From: Trichoplax sp. H2
Taxonomy: Eukaryota > Placozoa > Uniplacotomia > Trichoplacea
Length of the DNA: 64,000 bases
NCBI GenBank assembly: GCA_003344405.1
Contig: NOWV01000237.1
Coordinates: 34,149 to 98,148 of the forward strand
Reading direction: 5' to 3'
The notes beneath the pieces were generated by a model. It was not told where the DNA came from and did no database searches. It saw only the letters and a list, made by a program, of their open reading frames with translations. Positions 1 through 13,013 of the stretch are shown here, piece by piece (position 1 is the stretch's first letter; each line of letters begins with the position of its first letter). A program made the position numbers and the translations under genes.

Positions 1-79
1 CCGTATCTACAGTATGCAATTTGTTAAATATGCATTCATAACACGCTTCTGCATAGTTAATCCCCTTGCGATATCGACG

Positions 80-276
80 TTAGCTGTCATGGCGAACCTC
101 GATTCCTAAAATGCAAATCCAGCCATACTCTACTACTACTTCCTAAATAGTCCATGATTGCACCACGCCTAGGTACATGATGACGATACCTACTTTAGCT
201 GTCAAAGCCAACCTCAATTCCTTAAATGTAAATTCAGCCTGCTCTTCTACTACTTGAAAATAATCCATGATTGAGC
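80..276 (+). repeat. Imperfect direct repeat, two copies
   Basis: Two related segments of about 80 bp (roughly 80-162 and 195-276, period about 115 bp) share the order TAGCTGTCA, AACCTC, ATTCCT, AAAT, ATTCAGCC-like, CTACTACT and TCCATGATTG with scattered substitutions. Nothing else in the first 500 bp is recognisable as coding, although a 5' exon of the downstream telomere-factor gene could lie here or left of the window. Confidence 0.5.
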
Positions 277-530
277 CATGATAACAGCAAGTGAAGAACG
301 AACAAAACACTCTTTCATAACCCAGTGTAGAACACGTTCAAGTAACACCTATTTTATCCTCAGTTAGTTTTTGTCTTGGAGAGACAAAAACGCATGCTGT
401 ACAAGTTGGACAGTTTACAGTAGCAAATTAATTTACTATATTCAGGTTTTACGACTTCTAGTACGAGGGTTGACGCCATGGTGATATTCAATGTCTTGTA
501 TTCTATTCTATTACAGCATTATTACCAGCG

Positions 531-3500
531 ATGGACACTACCAAAGCCAGTAGCGAATTAAACTTACGATTAAAACTGGCAGCAATGATTATTCGATTGC
601 TAGAAATTGGACAAGCAGACACTAATACTGTCGATACAAGCAAAGTCGACGTCGACACTCTGCATCCGTTGGAAGAGTTAATGCGAATATTTAATGAAAT
701 TGCCTCATCTTTTCCATTTTCCAAATGCCAGCTAGAGGAAATGCGAGAAGCTTTCAAAGTTCAGGTAATACCATTTGCCAATAATGATCGTGCATTTGTT
801 GTAATCAGTAACACTTATACCTAGTGCAATCGATGCGCAGTTGTTGACTAACTGATGTAGGTGTAGATGTATGGCAAATCATGATGTACTGTAGTAGTGT
901 CTTCAAACTCGACATACTGACACTGTAGCGTTAAAACATATATGGATAAAAGATCAGGACTGATTATGCAAATGTCACTGTGGCGATAGCTTTGCATTTC
1001 TATCATACTTGTAAATAACCTTGCATCATACAATGGATACTACAATAAAAAGCTTAGGTAGTTATTTCTCGTCGTAACCAGCTACAAATAAATAATTCTT
1101 ACAATCTTGTATCAAATTTTACAGCTATTTGGCGAATTATAGAGTGGATACTACAGTATATTCTATCACTTTAACGCAAGTTTATGAAAGTATAATATTG
1201 TCGCTACTTCAATAGAATTAGTAATGTCTCATTTTGCTTAGCTTTTGCCATGATAGGTGATTTATATTTCTGGTATGTTAATGAATGACTGATCTGATTC
1301 TACTTGCAATGTTGCGATTTTTCACAAGTTTAAAGCAATTCCTTTTATTCGTTGTTATAATCTCTACTTTAGTTACAATTATTGTAATCTTATTCATGTC
1401 GTAACAAATTTTGCGTACGCTTTATGTAATGGAATATCAATTCAATCGCTTTTAGGCTTTTCTCTGTTGTTGTCGTAGTGGCGACTATCCAAGAGCCAAC
1501 GCTGTATTAGAAAGACAATTTGGCACCGGAAGACATAAACAAAAGGTAAACTAGTATTGAGCTCATGACCTGTACGTATGTTGTCGATATTGCTTTTAAT
1601 TTTTTACTATTTCAACTTATTGCAGCTAGTGGTCATTACCTTTAGTCTTATTCTTCATATATTATGTAATATCATTAATAGATTAGATTAAATTGCATGA
1701 AAAAAGTCAATCAATAAATGAAATGTACTAAGTTTTAATCACATTTGATTACGGTTTATTACAATTATTCGATAGAAACGTCGTGAATTACACCAGCTAT
1801 TGACTCAATTACAGTACGGTGAAGCTATGTCAGACTCTGAAAGTTACACCGACTTTCTTAGAAACCTGGGTAAATTTTTAGAAGATCCTATCAAGAAATT
1901 CAGTATGACCCCGCTGCACCTGTTTATAACTGAGGTAACGCAGTTACTATTAATCTTTATGATATCATAGTCTTACTAGATTAAATAGAACAATTATTAT
2001 TTAAGTGAATGATATCACGCTAGATCATCTCTTCCTAATAACTACAACTCAATTATTCCTCCAAGCCATTTACTTCCATGAATATAAGTGTATCTAAATG
2101 TCAGTAGTGAATGAGTTATACTTCGCATAAATGTTATACCTATATCTCCTACACTCATAAATAGCGACCTTTTAGTTGAATTTGAATTAGTTCCTTTTCT
2201 TACGACTTATAATCTAGTAATTACAACTCCAGTTCGTCTTCGTATGGACTAGTACTCACATTAGCATATGCTGGAATTTATACAGTACGATAATAACAAT
2301 AGTAAAAATGTTATGTGAACTGCTGTACGTACTTACCGACGTGGCGTAAGGTAACGTCAGAGTATGATGGGAGATGCAGTAGCATTTACTATGCTAATTC
2401 ACTATTTTATTTCCGAATGCATAGAATGATCCTAGCGTGCCTGAAAAGGATGCTTTATCTAATGATGACAACCAGCCTCGCAGGTGAGGGTACAATGTAC
2501 ATACATTAACAGTCTTCTGTAGTAGTACTTCTAGAGCTAATCTAACCTTTTAGTAACATTTAAACTATTGACTGTGGAGCTCTTTTACACGTACTTAAAT
2601 CTTTGCAATCCCGTTTATATATATATTACTACATGCAATAAAATAACTGTTTACATCTTACCTCAGTGATGACGTTCAAGAGTCTGCTGATAAGGACATA
2701 CATACTGATGAACCTCCAATCGGTAATCCTAAATACCAGCAATTGAGTTATTGAATATATTAAACGATGTTATGGAAATCCTACATTATGTAACTCCTAT
2801 TATAAAGTATGCTCTACGGCATTATCGGCATTCTCTTTATTTGAGATGTATAAATGTTTACTTGCATTATTGTGCCCAAGTGTATTTGAAACGTTGAATT
2901 TGAATAAGCTCACTGGAGAGAATTTATCATTATTATCTCATATGATGTAATTATACGCTTAGTTCCTGTCAAAAAACGAAGGAAAGCCACTCCTCGAAAA
3001 ATTGTTACGATTGAGCCAATGTTAAACGAAAAGCCGCAAACGAGATTACAAACAAGCAGCAATAGTGTATGTTATCTCTCTGCATTAATGTAGCTCTTAG
3101 TGGAAAAATTTAGTTCCAAGTTTCTTCTCGTAACTTCATAGAGTGCTATTATTCTGGTAAGAATTTAGTTTGTAAGTGGTTTACTTGTTAAATTTAAATT
3201 ATATAGCCTGCTTCCGCAAAAGTGAATGAAAGTGACCAGTTTTCCAGCCCCTCCGAAAGTAAGGAAAAGAAATCAAGAACTGCTAAACAAAAAGCTGTTC
3301 GCAAAATCGATCTGCAACTGTAAGTTGTTTACACTTGCTTTATGTACAGTATGTGGTATATGAATGAAGTTTCTTTCACCTAATTTACTATCAAGAAACT
3401 CATTCGTTAAATATAATATCCTTATTGTATATTAAATTGTTCATAGTTTAGTATCTCTGGAAGAGTTTCACATTTCTCCTTTCTCTTTTAAATCCAATTT

Positions 3501-4509
3501 TGTCGCTATATTTTTTTTAAAGAATTTATCAAATTGTTATTTTTAATACTGTTATTTTTACGTTGTATCAGCGAAACTACTGTATTCATTGGAAGGCGGA
3601 GATTGATATAATGTATTCTTACTTTTAGAGTACATATACCTTTATTCGTATAATAGATATAAATATATATATTTGGAATGTGTTGTCGAGAATCTTATGA
3701 CGATCACATATAGACTTATATGAGCAAAGGACATTTCGTTGCATTGCATTATAATATCACGTACGATCATTGATATTGACTTCTAAGACTATTATTATTA
3801 TTTTATTGAATATACAAGACAACGTTCGACGCAAGAAGAGGAGAATCAAGAAATAGAAAATCAGAGTCCTTCAAAGCATTCAAGTCGTACGATCCATAGC
3901 TTAAAAAAGCCATTAGTTTCTTCTTCTCCCTCAACTATTTATGATTCAACTCCAAAAAGAGTGAAACCCGCATCAGATAATCCGGATAAGGATTTAACTC
4001 CCAAAAAAGCAAAATCCGCGGTACGAGTATCAGTTAATCCAGATAATGATTCAAGTCCGAAAAGAACGAAGTCTGCGGTGCGAACATCAAATAATCCCAA
4101 TAATAATTCTACTACGAAAAAAGCGAAACCTATCATATCAACATCAGATGATACAGCTGATTCAGATACTAGTTCTACAAATCAGGAATTGACGAGGAAA
4201 TTTCGTCGTCGCCACGGTCGTCAGTTATCTTGGCATAGTGATAGCATCGCTGGTGAATCGAGTGATGAAAACATATTTACTCGAATAAATAGAAATAGGG
4301 CTGCTATTACATCACCTCAGCCTAAAACGTTTCAAAAGAAGCGTATGAAACGGCCATGGAGTCAAAAAGAGGAAGATAATTTATCAGAAGGAGTGCAGTT
4401 ATATGGCGTTGGTAATTGGGCTATGATTTTATCTGAATTTAATTTCGTAGCAAGAACGAACGTAGACTTGAAAGATAAGTGGCGAAACATGAATAAAAAA
4501 AAGGACTAA
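531..4509 (+). CDS. TERF: Telomeric repeat-binding factor (TRF1/TRF2-like), TRFH + telobox Myb
   Basis: Binds double-stranded telomeric DNA as a dimer and caps chromosome ends in the nucleus. I traced eight phase-consistent exons: 531-764, 1456-1545, 1776-1934, 2425-2483, 2667-2722, 2963-3066, 3207-3319 and 3819-4509, giving 501 aa with stop TAA. Residues about 10-161 resemble the TRFH dimerisation domain (an LHPLEELMRIFNEI helix, then CRSGDYPRANAVLERQF). The last 54 residues are a single Myb repeat with three tryptophans and the telobox VDLKDKWRNM, diagnostic of TRF proteins. The 290-residue linker is basic, Ser/Pro/Lys-rich and contains four 16-19 residue repeats (PKK/PKR). The first TRFH helix seems short. 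A good acceptor (AG at 515-516) precedes the ATG in an open frame, so a further 5' exon is possible; 531 is the first in-frame Met. Length matches TRF1 (439 aa) and TRF2 (542 aa). It ends 0.9 kb from the tail of the opposing IDE gene. Confidence 0.9.
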
Positions 4510-5419
4510 ATATTAAAGTATTGATTATAGCAATATAATGGTCTTTCTTTCGCATATCTTGTTATGCTGTATATCGGATCGAACGAAAGCTTTCTAATTC
4601 ATAATAGGTTATACAATGTAAAATACCGTATGTTTTTATATAAAAAGGTAGCAATCGTATTTATCTGCATACTACTATAAATAAAAAATTTACTATCCGA
4701 TTTTTGTGTTTATCCGCAAACTCTGAAAGCTGATTAGTGGAAACTGTCAGGTGTATATATAATATACAGTTTATACGGACGGAGAGTATATTATTGCAGG
4801 CGTTAGTTTCAGCGAAGGATTTTGGAATTGTGGACGCTCGCTGGGAAGCGAACGGGTTCAACTAGTCATATATTAAAGACTACTAGTCTATTGTAAGTGC
4901 AGAATCAGCGTGGTTATCGTTCCGAGAAGATAGCAGTAAAATATACTTTAGTAATGTCAATATAAAAATTTCTTGTATTATTGAATTCTTTTTAATCATT
5001 ATGTAATGATATCTCCCAGGTTTAGTGTGAGTTTCTGTGGAACTAGTGAAAACCCACTAACAATGTTCGTGTATGGAGACTTGTTATCGTATGTTACGCG
5101 ATATGTTCAGAGTTCTCATGCCGTCTTCAAAAGTTGTAGGAATTTCTAAGTTTTATCATGTCACTAATTAACATTAACCAAAACGTTTTAAAATCTTGTA
5201 GAGTATTAATAAAGTAAGAAAATCTTCAAATAATTTGCAGCGATGCAGAGTGAATGCTTTTCAAGAGATTTTAATCAAATTTTAGCGCATCTAGCTTCTA
5301 GCTAATTGATAATCATAATTGATAGATATACTGGACATACTCGTACATACATAATTACAGCCTCAATAGGACTAGCTTTGACATTGGCTTTACTATGATT
5401 CTGTATTCAGTTTAAAATA

Positions 5420-8400
5420 CTAAAGTTTAGATTTCGTATCGCTATCGAAAGGTCGTACATGAGGATAGAGCGGCAGGCAGCTTTTGAACTCGCTTGGATT
5501 TTTAATGAGGATATGCTGAAATATTCAATACATGAAGTTTGTCAATGAGAATAATGTATCTTAACGATATTAAATAATAAAGATATTAGTTACACCTAAA
5601 TTGTAAAAAATGCAAACTATATTTGATCAAATTCCATATTAATTCATGACTTCCAAATCCTAACATGTACGCAGCCACGGAATAATGACAAAAATATTTC
5701 ATTCAAATACTTACATTTTCATTTGAGTTACTATCTGTTGCATCTTCTGATAATGTATTCGTAGCTGTGTTATCAATTATTATAATTGGAAATTAAGATA
5801 TATTGCATAAAGAAAAATGAACATATGCCGATTTACCTGCAACTTTCCTAGACACGACTCTAACGCTCAATTTCTTACGCTTAGGAGCGTCTTTTTCAAT
5901 CAAATCCTTTTAAATGTTGAACAATAAATAAGATAAATGCAAACGATTCTATATCTATCTATAAGTGTTGAATTTACTGACAATGAACCATAGGATAACT
6001 GAATTTATCGATTTTACCATGTAAAATTGGAGCAGTTCAGTTTTATTGACGGTCTTCAAGTAATTAATCTCGATATTGTCTGAAAGTATTGAAACAAATC
6101 GCAATATTATCTTTAGTAGAGCAAATAAAAATGTGAACGATACACAGTATAAAGGCTTATGTTTAGCAAAGTGGAACCTCGATCAAAGTTATATTGTCTG
6201 CTAACTATCTCCGAAAAATATCGGTGGCATTCCTCATTCAATTTTTTAGGTTTTTCAGATTTTCTAATAATTAAAGCATTCAGGTGCTTTCGAAAATTCT
6301 CTTCTGTTAATAATTCCAAGTGTTCCTAATGTAATTACAGTATACGTAATGATAATGTGACAATTGGTAACGATTTTAGCCTCATACATAGCATGAAGAT
6401 AGCGTCTACCTTCATTGATACCATGAACGCCTCGATCCTTGATTCAACAAATGCGGGATTATGATCAGATTGCACAAGAACCCTTAATCCCTGTAATACA
6501 GTACACATATTTTATTTACAAAAAGGAACGCGTCATTGGTAATTTAAATTATCATCGAAGCATTATAAAATATTTACTTGTGCGCCATGCGCTCTTCTCA
6601 CTCCGCTAAATACGATATATCCTATTTAGCAAAACATAATTGTTCAAATGAAGGCGATACTATTATTAATAATAACGTAGAAAACATCTTAAGACATACC
6701 TAATTGTTCTTTTGTTCGCAGGATGTCAAAGCAAGGTTCGTTTATCACTTGACAAAATAATTCGATGAGAGAATTGGTGGTAGTGCTTTGTAATCCGTAC
6801 TAAACATGGTCGTATGGAATAATGCTGTTAATATCCTTGTAAATTTTTACTTTATTTTTTTATCATTATCTGGTAAAGTGTGATCGTTTTACCTGGTAGT
6901 AGACTTCGATACATGATGATGGATGTACATCATTGACTACCTCGAATAAATAGCTGCAACCTGTGAAATAATATAATACAGAAATCATAAGCCCTTATTC
7001 TATGCGAATACTTCAAGAAAATTTTACAAGTATAGTAGAAAGGTAATAATGAAGTTTATGTACCATCTTGAAGCTGAATTTGTCTATGTTTCATACGTTG
7101 GGATGGTAGTAATGCTTTAGTTCCCGCACAATCACGAAAGACTGAACATACTAAAGTACTAATTTCAATCGCTTCCTGCCAAATTTACAAAGGGGATTTC
7201 TTTAAATTTGACGATATAATAATAATGACTATGAAGAAACGCGCTAAGTAAGTACTTTATTAATACCTCCTGTGTTAAATTTCCCATCAATAATGCTTCA
7301 ATATAAAGTCTTGAAAGAAATAAAGGTATAAAGGCTTGTACTTGTTCACAAGATATATCTAAGGTAAATACAGTATTTGGTAAATAGCTTTATTATGAGA
7401 ACAATTACTGTCAATCGTAAAAGTATCTTACCATCTAATGCATCTGACAGGTCGTCATTTGTCCAAAAGGTGTCTTCCAGTAAATAATTGACATAATAAG
7501 CGGCGTGCATATACGGTTTCTCCGCTTTAAAATTAAGCAGTTGTCGTTTGTACTAGTTGAGAAAGTGATCGCCAGTTGAGTAGCGAGTATCGCTTACGTG
7601 ATCTTATGAAATTTTAAATTTACAGGCATAAAATTTTTTCACATATTTTGAAAAATGTTTACCTCATTTTTGATAATAAGGAAACGTTTTGGATCAATCT
7701 TGAATTGGGCAACTTCATTCAATATTTTTGAAAGTAATACTTTTTGTTTATCGTTATATCCTCTTATAATTAACTGAGGAGGAGAGAAATATCTTAAATA
7801 TCCGTGTGATCTTCGTCAATAATGATGCCTTGATAATTTCTAATATTTACCTGAATACCATAAAATGTTGCATGTAAAATATAGCTAATTCCAGCAATTT
7901 CAGCATCATATGCAAACTCGTTTAAGGAATCCATTACCAGAGTTACAAATAATCTTGTCATGTTAAAATGAGCTGGATCTACGTAGGTAAAAGGGCTAAC
8001 ATATGTACGTAGATAATAAACAAATATTATACTCAGGTTTTTCGAACGAACTTAAGTTATTCATATGCCGTAATTGCACTGTATAAATACAAAGCTAATG
8101 TATAGTAACCTTGTAATGTCGAAGCAAAAGCAAGCTTTTGGAAGGAAGAAAGAATTGTCTTGTTTAAACCATGTCTTCGAAAGAGAATCCTCCTAAATGT
8201 ACGAGTAATTGCTCGCATGTGAGTATATTACTTATTTAAGTCCAAGAAATGTAATAAAATACCAACATAACGAAGATTAAAAGCATGTTCAATTAGCTCA
8301 CATACCTTGATGATAGTGGGGTATTGGGTTGGCTAAAACAAACAAGTGTAAATTAGATTGGATCAGCTATTTAATTAAAAGATCTAATAGCTTACTTTAT

Positions 8401-11400
8401 CGCTAGATTTCTTAATATCAAAGTCGGTAGGAATAAATTCATTACGCCTTGGCAAATTTAAGCCGTCAGTTTCTCCAACTTCAGCCCAGCTCTAAATTTA
8501 ATCATCGAAAATGTTATTTGTAAGTTTCGCTGATAGACTTGACTTGTACATGCTATTCATATACCGTAGCATATAATTTTTGCTTTATTTCATGAACTGT
8601 ACATCATATATAAATCGTATGCTATAATAATATTCATTAGCATGAATATTATTTATAAGAGTAAACTGGTAATTCTTTCACCTGGATTAAATCGAGTGGT
8701 ATTTTTTCCTCTTTGTATCGGGTTCCGTACCACTCTTCTGTCTTATCTGCTATATCTTCGAATTTTGGGGAAATCACAAAAAGCCTATATATCAGATATT
8801 TAAGCATAAATATGATACTTTGGTTATGAATGTAAAAAATCACCATCTTAATGAAGAACATATTATAATATCGAAGTCTCTTTACCTAAACGACTCTGGA
8901 CGTAAATGGTCTAACACTTCTTTTATTATGTCAGGAGAATATGATTGCATAAGAAACTGAGCACATAATACTTCTTCTAAAGGATATTTCTATAAACGTT
9001 AAATTATTATTTAGTTATTAATAGTAAAATTTGATATGCCTTAAGAAAATTTTAAGAAACATTTCATCAAATAATTTATCATTCATTGGCTGTCTTTACT
9101 TGCAAAGACGAGGCTAAATAAACTGCGTAGCCCTGAGGACGTTCCCTATCCTTAAAGCGAAAATTCATTTCTCCAAGATTCTGTATCGAATTAATGTAAA
9201 AATGATATTACTTAGAATTATTTTATTGTAAAGAAGGCACCAAAGTGCGTGTTAATGAAAGTTATTAGTTATTCGTAGAAAACTTTACTTGGCATTCTGT
9301 AAATATCCATTCTTGTGGACCAGAATTTCTTAATAACGTCAAATACTGGAATATGTAGGAGATTATTTCGTTCAAATGATCTAGTAATCAAGAAATAATC
9401 AATCAATAATTTCTTTTCAGTTAGAAGCAGTTTTGCTGTTGTACAAGATCTTACTAAATCCCTCCTCTGTAAGTTTGCAGCTTATCATAAAGAACATGAA
9501 TCCTTTTGCTCCATGTTTGGCTCCTGCTTGTAACGTATTAATCCAGCCTATTTATTGCAACAATAATGCTTAAAACATTTTTGCTGCAAAATATGCTTAT
9601 ATAATTGTGCTAAGATAGATTCGTTAGAATTATAAGTTTTGCTTGCTAATTGATAATTATAGTTAGTAAGATTAATTAATTAACCTTTAGATTTGAGCAA
9701 AGATAATAAGCTGCCAGAACCTTCATGACCAACTAAATGAGCAATGTAGTGGCAAGGCTATAATAGGAGCAAGATAATTAATTATGGAAAGTAATTAAAA
9801 CCTCATTTACCATTTTTAAATCTTATAATCCTTAACGCATTATACTCAATCATTCCCATAAGCACGATAATTTAGTCGTCCATTTTACAGTATTACCTTT
9901 GATGTATAATGTTCAGACATATCCGGTAAGGGGAACAGAAGCTCTATAATAGGTGTATCTTTAATCGGCACAACACAAAACTTCGTCTAAAAATTTTCGA
10001 GAATGAATCTTATTTAAATCTATTTAATTAGGACAGCATTCAGAGTAGTAAGAATTTTAGCCTTTGTACAATTTAATTTAGTTTAAACCTGTAATTCATC
10101 AGCACCGTACGGATGATCGTTAAATTCCGGTTTTAAGATATTTTTATCGACAATTGAACTAAAACATTCGATTGCTATTTTTGATAAATCATCTAAAGAT
10201 TCTAAAAGTTAAATAAAAGATATCATAATAGATTTATCTTTCAATAATTATTTACTTGTACGTAATTTTGCGTAATATGAGAAATAAGGTTCAAATTTCA
10301 GTTTAACATCTAATTAAGATACCTTTACTAACAATAGCCAAAGTCATTAAATTAGCGGAATAGTATTGAGAGTGAAATTTCAACAGCTCTTCCCTGACGT
10401 CAATCTTCTTTTCAAGTGCTCGTGTGCCAAGGGTATATAAATTGCCTATGCAACGTTAAATAGGTAAAATAACTGAATAAATACTACGAATTGATGTTAT
10501 TTTTCTCGATATAAGAACTAAAGGCAAAGGACGTCAGTTGATGACATCCGCAAGCAATACATATCGAAAGAAATTGCAATAAGATAATATATAGACGTAC
10601 TACAGTATTTATTGCCGTTACTGATCAAATGGGTTGAGTTACTTGCATACGCTTAAGTATATAATACACCTGTTCTCATTACATATCGAAAGAAATTGCA
10701 ATAAGATAATATATAGACGTACTACAGTATCTATTGCCGTTACTGATCAAATGGGTTGAGGTACTTGCATACGCTTAAGTATATAACGCACCTGTTCCAA
10801 ATTTTGAGAAAGGATGAGATGGCTTGCATGTAGATTTATCTAGCTGAGATAAGCGCCATAAATCGCTCTTTTTATTATTGTCATTTTCTGCAATTATATA
10901 TAATTAATTGATTAATAAGGAATTCTTTATAGTCAACTGAATCATTATAGTTACAGTATATAGTGGTATGCGTCAACGAAAACCGTAGCATTTTCGTTCA
11001 CTTTCGTAAAGCATCCAAGATAGGCGAATTAATACGTTGTACCTGAATTGATCGCTTTGACTTCTCGATCTTTTGAGTCAGCATTGAATAATGGAGCGAT
11101 AAAGAATTGTGAAAATCTATATACATGAAAAATTTTTTATAACAAATTTTAGCCTAAATAAAACAAGTATAGACATATGCACTCTTTGATTGCGGTATAA
11201 CCTATCCAATGCTTCCTGTAAATATTGTGTCGCAACTTCAAAGTAGTAGTTAGTATGCTCGGCTGAAGTGAAAGCATTGGATGAGCCACTGTGCTCGCTT
11301 AAAAACTATGAAGAGAAATTAAGTCATTATGAATAAATATGAACTGAACACGTCTACCTTTATGAAGGGAAAATGTTTAGTCGTATGAGAATAATACCTG

Positions 11401-12918
11401 TGAGAAACCGTTTTCCAATGGATACTAGGCATTGTATTGGAAATTATAAATGGTAGTATTAGTGATTATATTCGAAAATTATACGATCAATGTTTATTAT
11501 TGCCAATGACGTTGACTATAATCCGATTGCAGTCAGATTGTGCAATACTGTACGCATAGCATGACTAAAAGTAGTTTGGTAATGGGGCAAGCAACGGTAA
11601 ATCAATCTTGGTGGTATAGCAGTGTACCAGATAAATAGTGACAGTACAGTATAGCAATTTTCATAGGAGACGTAATGTCGTGTCGATATTTTTGTTCAAT
11701 AAATACGTAGTTTGTAGCTTAATAGACCACCATGCAGACGAAGATTGTTCATTTAGATTAGCTAGTCTTATTGATAAAGATAACACATTACATGTAGTAC
11801 AGTATAAAGAAAGCAAATGGTACGGAAGTGAATGTTGCCAATTCTTAGGGCAATTTTAGTATTATGTCGATTGGTATCCACCCATGGATTCTATTAAACA
11901 TCACAACATTGTAAAATATTACCTTTTCTGTACCGAGGAAAAGCATATGCTCGCAAAAGTGGGCTAATCCAGGTAGTTCTGGAGGATCCATTAAATGACC
12001 TGCATATCAAAGAAGATTTCAGTATACTGTACACTGTACAGTACGGTATGGACTGGTATTTCCATACTCTACTTTAATATGATTAACGACAAGAAAAATA
12101 TACTTTCCAATTACATATCGTCTAATTAAGGATACGATGCTGTTCATCGTTTTGGTGCGAGCGTGTCTGTGTGCATGTAATATAGACTCTACAATCTACA
12201 TTTGTATTTCTACACCTAAATTGGAAATATATTTGGAGCATTGAAAGTAGATCACATTCATCAAACCATCATTACACCCATGATACCATTGGTTGACAAC
12301 AAGTACGAGTACAGTACTGTATATTGGTCATGCAAGTAGCATTGACAATCATTGTCCAAGTTAATTAAAGTAATGATGTACATGATGTATAGTGTTCATT
12401 CTGAAGCGAAAGAATACAGTATTATATTTTTTTTTGTTTTTTTTTTAGGATGGATTGAAGAGCAGTTTTTAAAGAATAACAGGGAAGATTTGGTAGTCGT
12501 CTACAGCTAATTTTATCCTCGATGTCTTTCAATGATGATCGAGATTGAAGACTACAGTCTCCATCAACCATTGAAGTTTACGTCAACTACTGTTCAGATC
12601 TATGTGCTCTCCACTCATTTTATTCAGCTATCAGGGTCGAAAGGATGGAATATATATATGTCAATTCAATCAGAAAACTGACCAGACTGTGATACTAGCA
12701 TGACTGTATGAAAATAAAAATAAAAATTTTTTAAAATTCAATATCCAACCTATGTGAACATCCAACGATGCAGCTGCCTTGTCAGCTTTATCATCTTGTA
12801 CTAAGATGACCTTGATATGATTGCTTAATTGCAAGCTACGGTATAATCGTTTATCCTCCGCAGAACGAATGATATTATCACTGGCTCGAAGTACTCGAGG
12901 ATCAATCACCTTTTCCAT
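5420..12918 (-). CDS. IDE: Insulin-degrading enzyme (M16A metalloprotease), 32 exons
   Basis: Zinc metallopeptidase that degrades insulin-like and amyloidogenic peptides inside a closed two-half chamber. All exons phase correctly, giving 974 aa (human 1019): 12750-12918, 11923-11999, 11398-11424, 11202-11305, 11043-11116, 10792-10887, 10323-10445, 10089-10201, 9897-9986, 9685-9757, 9455-9547, 9289-9380, 9100-9180, 8886-8989, 8682-8784, 8396-8491, 8306-8332, 8110-8192, 7851-7995, 7663-7773, 7432-7552, 7267-7358, 7064-7175, 6893-6960, 6700-6799, 6578-6621, 6410-6490, 6178-6325, 6018-6079, 5837-5906, 5715-5764, 5420-5515. Inverted zinc motif HFCEH is at residues 70-74, and Glu151 lies 77 residues after His74, as in human (His112/Glu189). 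Arg786 and Tyr793 (LRTKEQLGY) match the C-terminal catalytic Arg824/Tyr831. The protein ends in Ser-Lys-Leu, a peroxisomal PTS1. The start at 12918 lies in an ACCATGG context; an in-frame Met at 12975 is the alternative. Confidence 0.96.
10559..10797 (+). repeat. 122-bp tandem duplication across an IDE splice donor
   Basis: Copies 10559-10680 and 10681-10797 differ at only a few bases. Read on the minus strand, the second copy contains the end of IDE exon 6 and its donor (GTGCGT, boundary at 10792). The first copy repeats the donor as GTGTAT (boundary at 10670) inside the following intron. Confidence 0.9.
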
Positions 12919-13013
12919 GGTTAATTTTTGGCCCTTTTTGCTCTGTAATGATGTGAAAATTTCAAAGGCAATCAAATTTCAAAGGCAATCTCGCTAAATG
13001 CTTTGCTAAATTA

